A stretch of 64,000 bases of DNA from an uncultured Sphingomonadaceae bacterium (GTDB lineage: Bacteria; Pseudomonadota; Alphaproteobacteria; Sphingomonadales; Sphingomonadaceae): NCBI GenBank assembly GCA_947493215.1, contig CANLQE010000003.1, positions 186,001 through 250,000 on the forward strand, in the 5' to 3' direction. Positions 52,619 to 61,200 of this stretch are shown one piece after another. The notes below the pieces were generated by a model. That model did no database searches, was not told the origin of the DNA, and was given only the letters and a program-made list of their open reading frames with translations. Each line of letters opens with the position of its first letter. The first letter of the stretch is position 1. Made by a program: the position numbers and the translations under genes.

Positions 52619-52665
52619 TGTAATATCTTTACAGCTGTACAACAATTTTTTGTAAAGCGTTACAG
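52619..52665. promoter_or_regulatory. Array of TGTAA/TTACA half-sites between scfR and aceA (probable operator)
   Basis: Within 47 bp the region has TGTAA-N5-TTACA (52619-52633), an overlapping perfect palindrome TACAGCTGTA (52630-52639), and TGTAA-N4-TTACA (52651-52664). All share the TGTAA half-site. The position, centred between the divergent regulator and aceA, and the repetition make this the likely ScfR binding region controlling both promoters. Spacing between the half-sites is 9-12 bp, near one helical turn. Confidence 0.55.
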
Positions 52666-52778
52666 TTAAACTGCACAACGCTTCGATCCAGCAGTTCTAG
52701 GGCGTAAGACAGGTCATAAGTTTCGAAAATGATTCGCAAATACACGCCGATGTAAAGCTATTTTAAAGGAGCATGACA

Positions 52779-54371
52779 ATGTCATATCAAGATCATATCA
52801 ATCAGACGGATGCGCTGATCAAAAGTCAGAACGGAACATGGGACGGCATTGATTCCGAAGCAGTCGCACGAATGCGTTTGCAGAACCGTTTCCACACCGG
52901 TCTGGAAATTGCCAAATATACCGCTGCTATCATGCGCGAAGATATGGCTGCTTATGATGCTGATACAGCTAATTACACCCAGTCGCTGGGTTGTTGGCAC
53001 GGTTTTATCGGTCAACAGAAGATGATCTCGATCAAGAAGCATTTCGGCAGCACCAAGCGCCGTTATCTGTATCTGTCCGGTTGGATGGTTGCTGCTTTGC
53101 GGTCCGAATTTGGCCCGCTGCCAGATCAGTCCATGCACGAGAAGACTTCGGTGCCTGCGCTTATCGAAGAACTATACACCTTCTTGCGTCAGGCCGATTC
53201 CCGCGAACTGGGCGGCATGTTCCGCGACATTGATGCGGCCCGTGCAAGCGGTGACATGGTCACCGAAAAGCGGCTTTTGAATGAAGTCGAAAATCACCAG
53301 ACTCATGTTGTGCCGATCATCGCTGATATCGACGCTGGCTTTGGCAATGCCGAAGCGACTTACCTGCTCGCCAAGAAGATGATTGAAGCCGGTGCCTGTG
53401 CTTTGCAAATCGAAAATCAGGTGTCTGACGAAAAGCAATGTGGCCACCAAGACGGTAAAGTTACTGTGCCACATGAAGATTTCCTCGCGAAGGTTCGCGC
53501 TTGTCGTTACGCATTCCTGGAACTGGGCGTTGAAGATGGCATCATCGTCACCCGTACCGACTCTTTGGGTGCTGGCCTGACCAAGCAGATTGCCGTGAGC
53601 AATGAGCCTGGCGATCTTGGCGACCAATATAACAGCTTCCTCGATTGCGAAGAAATCGATCCGGCAACCGCGCAAAACGGCGATGTTATCCTGAACCGGG
53701 ATGGCAAGATGATGCGTCCGAAGCGTCTGCCAAGCAATCTCTTCCAGTTCCGTGAAGGAACCGGTGAAGATCGCTGCGTGCTTGATTGCATTACATCCTT
53801 GCAACATGGCGCTGATCTTCTTTGGATCGAAACCGAGAAGCCTCATGTTGAGCAGATTGCTGGCATGGTTGACCGGATTCGCGAAGTCATGCCCAACGCC
53901 AAGTTGGTCTATAACAACTCGCCATCATTTAACTGGACCCTGAACTTCCGTCAGCAAGTATATGATGCGTGGTCAGCAGAAGGCAAAGACGTCTCCGCCT
54001 ATGACCGTGCGAACCTTATGAGCGTCGAATATGATGTGACCGAATTGGCCGCTGATGCCGATGAGCGTATTCGGACCTTCCAGGCTGATGGCGCGAAGCG
54101 GGCTGGTATCTTCCATCACTTGATCACATTGCCGACCTATCACACCGCGGCGCTGTCGACAGATAATCTCGCCAAGGAATATTTCGGTGAGCAAGGTATG
54201 TTGGGTTATGTTCTCAACGTTCAGCGCGAAGAAATTCGCCAAGGCATTGCTTGCGTGAGGCATCAAAACATGGCGGGTTCCGACATTGGTGATGATCACA
54301 AAGAATATTTTGCTGGCGACGCGGCTCTGAAAGCCGGCGGTGAAGACAATACGATGAACCAATTCGGCTAA
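52779..54371 (+). CDS. aceA: Isocitrate lyase
   Basis: This 530-residue enzyme of the longer proteobacterial isocitrate lyase subfamily splits isocitrate into succinate and glyoxylate for growth on acetate or fatty acids. Catalytic Cys and neighbours are in SDEKQCGHQDGKVTVPHEDF; IIADIDAGFGNAEATYLLAKKMIEAGACALQIENQ and LVYNNSPSFNWTLNF are also diagnostic. Active site KQCGH replaces KKCGH of shorter forms. The ATG at 52779 has AAGGAG 8 bases upstream; an ATG at 52773 sits one base from it. Malate synthase is not in the window. A strong terminator follows. Confidence 0.96.
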   Translation: MSYQDHINQTDALIKSQNGTWDGIDSEAVARMRLQNRFHTGLEIAKYTAAIMREDMAAYDADTANYTQSLGCWHGFIGQQKMISIKKHFGSTKRRYLYLSGWMVAALRSEFGPLPDQSMHEKTSVPALIEELYTFLRQADSRELGGMFRDIDAARASGDMVTEKRLLNEVENHQTHVVPIIADIDAGFGNAEATYLLAKKMIEAGACALQIENQVSDEKQCGHQDGKVTVPHEDFLAKVRACRYAFLELGVEDGIIVTRTDSLGAGLTKQIAVSNEPGDLGDQYNSFLDCEEIDPATAQNGDVILNRDGKMMRPKRLPSNLFQFREGTGEDRCVLDCITSLQHGADLLWIETEKPHVEQIAGMVDRIREVMPNAKLVYNNSPSFNWTLNFRQQVYDAWSAEGKDVSAYDRANLMSVEYDVTELAADADERIRTFQADGAKRAGIFHHLITLPTYHTAALSTDNLAKEYFGEQGMLGYVLNVQREEIRQGIACVRHQNMAGSDIGDDHKEYFAGDAALKAGGEDNTMNQFG

Positions 54372-54391
54372 TCGTCATATTTTAGACTGCA

Positions 54392-54433
54392 TTAAAAGCG
54401 GCCCGGGGATAAGATCTCCGGGCCGCTTTCTTT
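54392..54433. terminator. Bidirectional rho-independent terminator
   Basis: AAAGCGGCCCGG (54395-54406) pairs perfectly with CCGGGCCGCTTT (54418-54429), giving a 12-bp GC-rich stem, extendable inward, with TTTC TTT following on the plus strand and a run of A's preceding it (T-run on the minus strand). It lies between the convergent aceA and the cytochrome gene, so it serves both. Confidence 0.85.
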
Positions 54434-54439
54434 GGTTTG

Positions 54440-55372
54440 TCAGTCTGCAGTTTCGGCGAGGGCTGTCTTTAACAATTTGGCATCATAGAGCGACAGATGC
54501 TGCTTTTCGCTAACCAGCGTTCGGGTTTTCCGAAAGTCGTTTTCCCATTGTTCCAACGCTTCGACAAAGCCAGCACCATTGTCCATGTCCTGCAGCTCTC
54601 CTAACTTTCGGCTAGCAGCAATAATTGCACTGCGCTGCCGGGTTAGGCGCTTGCCCGCATAGCGTTCGTGGATCAAACCAAGCCGATGACGTGCGGACGC
54701 GAGCAGCAAATGGGACAGTTTCAGATCATTGCTTTGCCGCGCTTCTTTTGCCGCAAGCACGGCTTTATCAACTGCCGCCAACTGACTTTCTACCGTTACG
54801 GCTAACCGATCATTGCCGGAGCCAGCTGACAGAGACCGTACATAATAGGCGAGAGCCGCCAGAACAGATGCTGTGGGTTCCTGTCCGTTGAACTCTTCAA
54901 CAATCAAATCGCGGATGAACTTTTCCAGCTCTTGACTATTGGCAGCGCGAGAGATTTTACCCGGCGCGGTGAGGTCCGGAATCTTTACCGGATCGAATAT
55001 CGCATTGCCGCGATGGGAACTGAAAAAGCTGCTCGTGACGTCCGCTGTTCCCGGTTTTCCTGAGACATTGGGGAACAGGAATGCAGGATTGTCGCGGCCA
55101 TTTTCATGGCAACTGGCGCAGGACAGCCCTGCTTTAGCGGCCTGACCACCTAGCAAAGTTGGTGTATGGAACAAGGCTTCACCCGCAATCGCCTGCTGAT
55201 CCTGAACCGCGCCGATACCGCGCGGCTCAGTGGTCAGCGCAGCGAGATGCTGTGCCGGATCAAGCCATGCCATAGCCTGAATAAGCGGGCGATCAGCAGC
55301 CTGCGCAACTGCTGCACAGGTTAAACCGATCGCCGCACTATATTTTAGGAGACGGACGCTTCGCCAATCCAC
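54440..55372 (-). CDS. Exported cytochrome c protein with one haem site, unknown partner
   Basis: This 310-residue precursor has a signal peptide ending AQAAD and one haem motif, CASCH (about residues 85-89), in a segment ALFHTPTLLGGQAAKAGLSCASCHENGRDNPAFLFPNVSGKPGTADVTSSFF that resembles the MauG/cytochrome c peroxidase family. That family has two CxxCH sites; the C-terminal half here is helical, with no second haem motif and many Lys/Arg. It is likely a truncated or specialised relative acting in the periplasm. A GTG start at 55372 overlaps the upstream TPR gene by 28 bp; the two are cotranscribed. Confidence 0.75.
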   Translation of the reverse strand: MDWRSVRLLKYSAAIGLTCAAVAQAADRPLIQAMAWLDPAQHLAALTTEPRGIGAVQDQQAIAGEALFHTPTLLGGQAAKAGLSCASCHENGRDNPAFLFPNVSGKPGTADVTSSFFSSHRGNAIFDPVKIPDLTAPGKISRAANSQELEKFIRDLIVEEFNGQEPTASVLAALAYYVRSLSAGSGNDRLAVTVESQLAAVDKAVLAAKEARQSNDLKLSHLLLASARHRLGLIHERYAGKRLTRQRSAIIAASRKLGELQDMDNGAGFVEALEQWENDFRKTRTLVSEKQHLSLYDAKLLKTALAETAD

Positions 55373-56268
55373 CGGCGCAACTCCTCGGCTTCATAGCAAC
55401 CAAAGCTGCACAGGCTTTCGAGACGCGCTAGCTTTTTCTTAGCGCCAGCAAGATCGCCGCGTTCAACCATCAACTCGCCATAATATTCCGTGGCACCGCG
55501 ATGTTCCGGCGCAACCGCCAAAGCGGCTTGATAATATTGCTCAGCGCTTTCGAAATTTTTGAGTTTCCGATTGGCAAAGCCCAGATAGGTAAGAATATCA
55601 GGGTGCGGACCAAATGTCATTGATGCCAACTGCAGATCAGCAATGGCCGCCTCATATTTCTTTTCATTGATCAATGCGACAGCGCCCATATAGGCGAGAT
55701 CGCCATTGCCGATGCTGGCAAATTCGATGCTATCGGCAGGGTGATAGCTAGCCGAACCGCCGCCATTCATCGCCGCCTTAACTTTGGCAATTGCTTTGGT
55801 CAGCTCAGCCTTGTCCGCACAGCCAGTGCCGCACGCGCTATCTTTTGCTGTCAACTTATTGAGAGAAGCCGTTGCTTTATCAGCCATTTTCAGCTTGTGG
55901 TAGGTGATCGCCAGATCGCGATGCGCGCCGATTAACTTGCCGTTATATTTAACCGCTTTCTCCAGGGGTTTGCGGGCCTTCTTATAGTCGTTCATCCCGA
56001 TATAGCTGACGCCGAGCAGATATTGGGCGTTGGCATTGCGCGATGTGACGCTGAGCGAGCGTTTAAATGCTTTGACCGCCGCCTTATGATTTTTGGCTTT
56101 AAGGGCCGTAACACCTTTTTGATATTCGGCCGATGCGTCATATCGCGGGGCGCTGTTGCTGGGCGCTGAGCCACTGCCACCACCGCCGCCTGCGGCAATA
56201 GCCGAACCGGGATTGAAAGCGAGCGTCGTCGCTGCTCCTAAGATTACCACTGATTTGAAAATGTGCAT
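55345..56268 (-). CDS. Exported tetratricopeptide-repeat protein
   Basis: This 307-residue precursor has a signal peptide (residues 1-25, ending AIAAGG) and a Gly/Ser linker. At least five TPR units follow, such as YQKGVTALKAKNHKAAVKAFKRSLSV, AQYLLGVSYIGMNDYKKARKPLEKAVKY and GFANRKLKNFESAEQYYQAALAVAPEHRGATEYYGELMVERGDLAGAKKKL. A four-Cys insertion (ACGTGCAD and CSFGCYEAEEL) may form disulfides. TPRs mediate protein contacts, so this could scaffold the overlapping cytochrome or another exported partner (inference). Confidence 0.87.
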   Translation of the reverse strand: MHIFKSVVILGAATTLAFNPGSAIAAGGGGGSGSAPSNSAPRYDASAEYQKGVTALKAKNHKAAVKAFKRSLSVTSRNANAQYLLGVSYIGMNDYKKARKPLEKAVKYNGKLIGAHRDLAITYHKLKMADKATASLNKLTAKDSACGTGCADKAELTKAIAKVKAAMNGGGSASYHPADSIEFASIGNGDLAYMGAVALINEKKYEAAIADLQLASMTFGPHPDILTYLGFANRKLKNFESAEQYYQAALAVAPEHRGATEYYGELMVERGDLAGAKKKLARLESLCSFGCYEAEELRRWIGEASVS

Positions 56269-56411
56269 TCTGTGTCCTTTTGCTTAGATGAGCCAGATAG
56301 CATAGTTAGCCCAAAAATGGAAAATGTGTCCGATGTTCCAAAGTTCGGAAAATCGAGGCAAAAGGTTACAGAATCAAGGCAAAGGGTTGCAGGTTGATGC
56401 GCGCGCGCAGA

Positions 56412-57236
56412 TTATGGAAGGCAATTGTCAGTGTCCGACACGCTTGGCGGACCATAGAGCGACTGACACCCGGCAATATCATCTTGCACCAAAAACCGTT
56501 GCGGCCCTGAATAACTGGGGAACATCAGGGCCCCGCGCTGACGGCTGTGACCAAGACCGATGGCATGGCCAAATTCATGGGCAGCGACGGTCAGGAAATC
56601 GATTCCCTGGCTATCACCGACATTGCAGGTCCAGTTTTCATCATCGTCAAAATGCGTGTCGCCGGCGAGCGGTCCGCCATTGGGCGGAGGGAAATAAGCA
56701 TGGGCCAGCACGCCAGATGGTCCATCGAACGGGCTTTCATCACCATGCGCGCCTTGGGCAAACTCGATTTCAATATCGACGGTGCCATCTACGCTTACGG
56801 CGAAGCGAAGGTCACATTGTTGCGACCAAAGGTCAAAAGCAGCGGCAACATCGCGCTTGATATCGGCCTGTGCCATTTTCGTTGAAAAGCTGTTGAACCT
56901 GTAAGTGATGTCTGACTGTTCCCACCGGCTGACTGTGGTGAATGCGCCACCTATCGGTGGGATGTCGACGAAGCCGCAACGGGGCTTTGCCATTTCGCAC
57001 AAGGTTGCCTGATCGAGAGCGCCAGACACAGGCAAGCCGAAACAGCATTGATATAGCCGTACCGCTTTTTCCGTTGCATCATCATATTCGCCATCATGCA
57101 GGGCACCAAATCGGTCCTGAATATATCCGTAGTGCCGAAGATAAGACTGAATAGCATGGATTTCATCGCCCGACATATCGCGGGCGTAGAGCATATCGTT
57201 AGTCTGCATTTGAGAGATATTTGGGGGTGTCGTCAT
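56412..57236 (-). CDS. Matrix-metalloprotease-like matrixin with peptidoglycan-binding/pro-domain and cysteine switch
   Basis: This 274-residue protein matches the animal MMP layout. Residues about 24-84 are a PGBD-like pro-domain (IQSYLRHYGYIQ, FGLPVSGALDQATLCEM), ending in a cysteine switch P-R-C-G-F-V-D (85-91) like PRCGVPD. The catalytic domain has the structural zinc/calcium features HGDESPFDGPSGVLAHAYFP and GDTHFDDDENW, the zinc site H220-E-F-G-H-A-I-G-L-G-H230 and a Met-turn ALMFP. No signal peptide is visible at the N-terminus, so export, if any, is by a non-Sec route or the start is not complete. The ATG at 57236 has GAGG 8 bases upstream. Confidence 0.9.
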   Translation of the reverse strand: MTTPPNISQMQTNDMLYARDMSGDEIHAIQSYLRHYGYIQDRFGALHDGEYDDATEKAVRLYQCCFGLPVSGALDQATLCEMAKPRCGFVDIPPIGGAFTTVSRWEQSDITYRFNSFSTKMAQADIKRDVAAAFDLWSQQCDLRFAVSVDGTVDIEIEFAQGAHGDESPFDGPSGVLAHAYFPPPNGGPLAGDTHFDDDENWTCNVGDSQGIDFLTVAAHEFGHAIGLGHSRQRGALMFPSYSGPQRFLVQDDIAGCQSLYGPPSVSDTDNCLP

Positions 57237-57331
57237 TGGTCTCACCTCTATGAAAGAGTGTTAGCCCTGTTCGCCCACCCCCGAAATATCCCTGAGCATT
57301 TGTTGCGACCCAATGCTCGGTTATCTGGAGA

Positions 57332-57661
57332 TTATTCAGTAGTCTCTGTTTCACCTTCAGACGTTGATGGCTCTTCAGTATTTTCTTCGATCATGCTTTC
57401 TTCGCCTGCTGGAGGAGTGGCTTCACTTGCTTCCGGCAACATTTCGTCTGCGGAGGCGCCGCCGCCTTCAAGCCCGCCTTCTGCTGGCATGGCCTCATCC
57501 ATTGGTGTGGTTTCAACCGGCTCTTCCATGGGCGCGGCTTCCATTCCAGTACCGTCTTCCAAGCCATCAGCGGCCGGATCATCCGCTGGCGGAGCATCGC
57601 AAGCGGCAAGTGCAAATATCGCGGGTGTCAAAATCAAGGCTGGTTTCAATAGATTTTTCAT
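57332..57661 (-). CDS. Small acidic lipoprotein, unknown function
   Basis: This 109-residue precursor has a lipobox LAAC (Cys21). After it comes a low-complexity region rich in Glu, Asp, Ala, Pro, Met and Thr, with no predicted fold; the mature protein is strongly acidic. It could be a surface or periplasmic spacer, or bind divalent cations. It lies between the matrixin and the DGDG-repeat protein on the same strand. I recognise no family. Confidence 0.65.
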   Translation of the reverse strand: MKNLLKPALILTPAIFALAACDAPPADDPAADGLEDGTGMEAAPMEEPVETTPMDEAMPAEGGLEGGGASADEMLPEASEATPPAGEESMIEENTEEPSTSEGETETTE

Positions 57662-57778
57662 GACTTTTCATCCTTTGTCAGAGATTGTGGCGGCCAACCG
57701 AGCAGGGAGGGAGGATTGCTCGAATTGGCCGCACACTTTAGGCACAGCTTAAGGCTGGTTGGGCCTTACATGCTTTGA

Positions 57779-58063
57779 CTATTTTGGATCGGGCGCGCCG
57801 TCACCATCCTGGTCAAAAGCATCCGGGGCGCCATCGCCATCAGTATCCCAGCTATCGGGTTTACCATCACCACGTTGGTCCCAGGCATCCATTGTGCCAT
57901 CGCCATCGGTGTCAATGGTCGCAGGTGCTGCTTCAGGGGCAGGAGCGGTTTCCGCTGCTGCGCCTTCGTCTGGTGCTTCAGCACCGGCATCCTGCGCAAA
58001 ACTAGGGGCGGCCATTAATGTAGCAGCGCCAAAAGCAGCTGCAATCATTGGTAGTTTCTTCAT
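57779..58063 (-). CDS. Small exported protein with four DxDGDG calcium-site-like repeats
   Basis: The 94-residue precursor has a signal peptide (MKKLPMIAAAFGAATLMAAP, ending SFAQ), an Ala/Glu/Pro-rich linker and, from residue 51 to the end, four repeats of 11 residues. Units begin DTDGDG, DQRGDG, DTDGDG and DQDGDG and each ends Pro/Met-Asp plus two residues. These are thrombospondin type 3-like calcium-binding loops. The protein ends within the fourth repeat. The start is the ATG at 58063, with GGAG 9 bases upstream. Function is unknown; binding calcium at the cell surface is the inference. Confidence 0.72.
   Translation of the reverse strand: MKKLPMIAAAFGAATLMAAPSFAQDAGAEAPDEGAAAETAPAPEAAPATIDTDGDGTMDAWDQRGDGKPDSWDTDGDGAPDAFDQDGDGAPDPK
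57782..57913 (-). repeat. Four tandem 33-bp coding repeats (DxDGDG units)
   Basis: The 3' end of the preceding small gene consists of four in-frame 33-bp units. Positions 1, 3, 4, 5, 6 and 9 of the 11-residue unit are Asp, Asp (Arg in unit 2), Gly, Asp, Gly and Asp. Units 1 and 3 (DT) and units 2 and 4 (DQ) match each other better, which suggests growth by duplication of a 66-bp pair. Confidence 0.8.
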
Positions 58064-58176
58064 CTCACTCAACTCCATTGTTTAACCCCTGCCTATTGAA
58101 AAATGGTGGTTATTGGGCGACATTCCACAAGTAAGCGGCAGTCGGAACTGCGTGCGCGGCCAAGTGAAAAATGGCT

Positions 58177-58194
58177 GAATTTCGTCGGAAATTC
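58177..58194 (-). terminator. Possible weak terminator after dnaE2
   Basis: GAATTTC (58177-58183) and GAAATTC (58188-58194) form a perfect 7-bp AT-rich hairpin with a 4-base loop. On the minus strand, read from dnaE2, a TTTTT run follows several bases later. It lies in the 219-bp spacer after the dnaE2 stop. The AT-rich stem makes it a weak candidate. Confidence 0.3.
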
Positions 58195-58282
58195 GAGGCG
58201 GCTTACCCGAGTCGAGGAAACTGGGGCACTAATATTTTTTAGTTTGGCGAGTCCATTTTCTCGTGAGCAGGCTTATGTCAGT

Positions 58283-61200
58283 TCAATGAAAATCTCGTGA
58301 TTTTGGTAATATTCTGACATTGCGTGGATGCCCGCTGCGGGGATATTTGGGCTTTGGGACAAGCGGTTTTGTTTTTTGCTGTTCTGCCTGTCTGTCTTCG
58401 TTGCGATAGACGGGACGGTTCACTTCATCGGCTCTCACCATGGATATAGGTGTCTGCTCATGTTCTGCGATCGTGTCGAGCATAGGGGTACAATCTTCCA
58501 CCCGGCTGACCATCAAATGGGTCACGCCTTCTTTGCTATGTTGGATCTCTCCAGATGCCAGCATTAGCCGCGCCGCCATGACGGGACGGCGCATCGCTTC
58601 AAACCGGCTGGCCCAAAGCAGCAGGTTGGATATGCCGGTTTCATCTTCCAGCGTAATGAAGATCGCATTGCCTTTACCGGGCCGTTGTCGAATTAGGACG
58701 ACACCAGCGACTTGGGCGAAGGTGCCGTTTTTGGCCTTGGCTATTTCGGCGCAGCTCATCACATTCATTGCACGAAATTTATCGCGCAGAAATTCCATCG
58801 GATGGCCTTTGAGCGACAGGCGAATACTCTGATAATCGGTGACGACATGCTCGTTCTTGGTCATGGTGGGCAGGTGGGCATCTTCTTCATCGGCTTGCTC
58901 GCGGGCCTGAGCTACCTCGAACAAGGGAAGAGTATTCGATGGCGTGCGCCGGACTTCCCAAAGCGCCTGACGCCGGTCGAGACCGATGGAGCGACAGGCA
59001 TCGGCATCCGCGAGCAGGCGTAGCGCGCGGGCAGGTAGTTTCGTCTGATGTGCCAGTTGCTCGATAGACCGGAAGGGGCGGGCGGCGGCCATATGTTGTG
59101 CCCATTCTTCACGGAATCCGTCAATTTGGCGCAGGCCAATGCGCAGGGCATGCGGATGGTCGCCGCTTGCCATATCTTCCAGGCTATTATCCCAATGGCT
59201 GTGGTTGATATCGACGCCGCGCACCTCAACCCCATGTTCGCGGGCATCGCGGACAATCTGGGCGGGGGCATAAAAGCCCATCGGTTGTGAGTTGAGCAAG
59301 GCGGCAGCGAAGACCGCCGGGTGATGACATTTAATCCATGAACTGATGTACACTAATATGGCGAAAGACTGGGCATGGCTTTCGGGAAAGCCATAGCTGC
59401 CAAAGCCCTGTATCTGCTTATAGCAGCGCTCGGCAAAGTCGCGTTCATAGCCGCGCGCGACCATGCCTTCGACCATCTTCTCCTGAAAATGGTGGATGGT
59501 CCCGACATTGCGAAAGGTCGCCATCGCGCGGCGCAGCTTGTTCGCATCAACGGGTGAAAAGTCCGCTGCAACAATCGCCAGCTTCATCGCCTGTTCCTGA
59601 AATAATGGCACGCCGCAGGTCTTGCCGAGTACCGCGTGCAGTTCATCTGGATCATGCGGCGGTTTGGGCGAGGGGAGCGTGATCGCCTCGACACCGGATC
59701 GCCGCCGTAAATAGGGATGGACCATATCGCCCTCAATCGGGCCGGGCCGGACAATCGCGACCTGAATGACCAGATCATAAAATTCCCGTGGGCGCAGACG
59801 CGGCAGCATGTTGATCTGCGCGCGGCTTTCGACTTGAAACACGCCGATGCTGTCGCCCTTGCAGAGCATGTCATAGGTTGCCTCATCTTCTGGCGGTACG
59901 GTAGCGAGCGCATAATCGCCAAGATCATGATCGCGCATCATATCAAACGCCTTGCGGATACAGGTGAGCATACCGAGTGCCAACACATCAACCTTCATCA
60001 AGCCGAGCGCATCAATATCATCCTTGTCCCACTCAATGAATGTGCGATCTTCCATCGCGGCATTATGGATCGGTACAGTTTCATCAAGCCGGTCCTGCGT
60101 GAGGACAAAGCCGCCAACATGCTGTGACAGATGCCGGGGGAATTGCAGGATGTCACGAACCAGATCACCCAACCGCACGATGTCCGGACTATCGGGATCA
60201 AGGCCAGTTTCCTTGAACCGGCTATCGGGGGCCTTGCTTGAATAGCTGCCCCATACGGTGCTCGACAGCCGCGCGGTTATATCTTCGGATAGGTCGAGCG
60301 CCTTGCCAACTTCGCGGATCGCGCTGCGGGAGCGATAATGGACGACCGTGGCGGCAATGCCGGCGCGGTGGCGGCCATAGCGTTTGTAGATATACTGGAT
60401 GACCTCTTCGCGGCGCTCATGTTCAAAATCGACGTCAATATCAGGTGGCTCCTTACGTTCTTCCGATATGAAGCGGGAAAACAGCAAGTCATGTTTCATC
60501 GGATCAACCGAGGTGACACCGAGCAGGAAACAGACGGCGCTATTGGCTGCGGACCCACGCCCTTGGCACAATATACCTTCGCTGCGCGCATATTTGACAA
60601 TGTCATGAACGGTCAGGAAATAAGGCGCATATTCCAGTTTTTGGATCAGGCGCAGTTCGTCTTCTACCTTTGACCGGAGCATGTCCGGAATGCCGTCAGG
60701 GTGTTTTTCATGCGCTGCAGACCAGCTGAGATGTTCCAGCCAGTCTTGCGGCGTCCAACCCTTCGGCACGGGTTCATCGGGATAATGATAGCTGAGCTCG
60801 TCCAGTGTGAAATTGATGCACTGCAACAGCTTTTGGGTTTCAGCTATCGCTTCCGGATAGTCGGCAAAGAGCCGCGCCATTTCCTGAGGGCTTTTTAAAT
60901 GCCGCTCGGCATTGACGGCGAGCAGGCGACCAGCTTTCGCGATGGTTGTCTTCTCCGCTATGCAAGTGAGAATATCATGGAGGGGGCGTTGTTGCGGTGT
61001 CGCATAAAGCGGGTCGTTGGTTGCTAGAAGCGGAATATCAGTGGCATGAGAGAGATTGCGCAGTTCCGTTAGCTGGCGCTTGTCGCATCCGGTACGCGGC
61101 ATGGTGGCGCTAAGCCATAGATGAGGGGTGAGGGCACGGAGGCGGTGCCAGAAACGCTCTGCAGCAAGAGCACTCTGCTTACCGTGCTTGGGGAAGACAA

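Noticed and set aside
53425-53450. KQCGH instead of KKCGH at the isocitrate lyase active site
   Set aside because: Fits the longer proteobacterial subfamily as I recall it; not treated as a defect.
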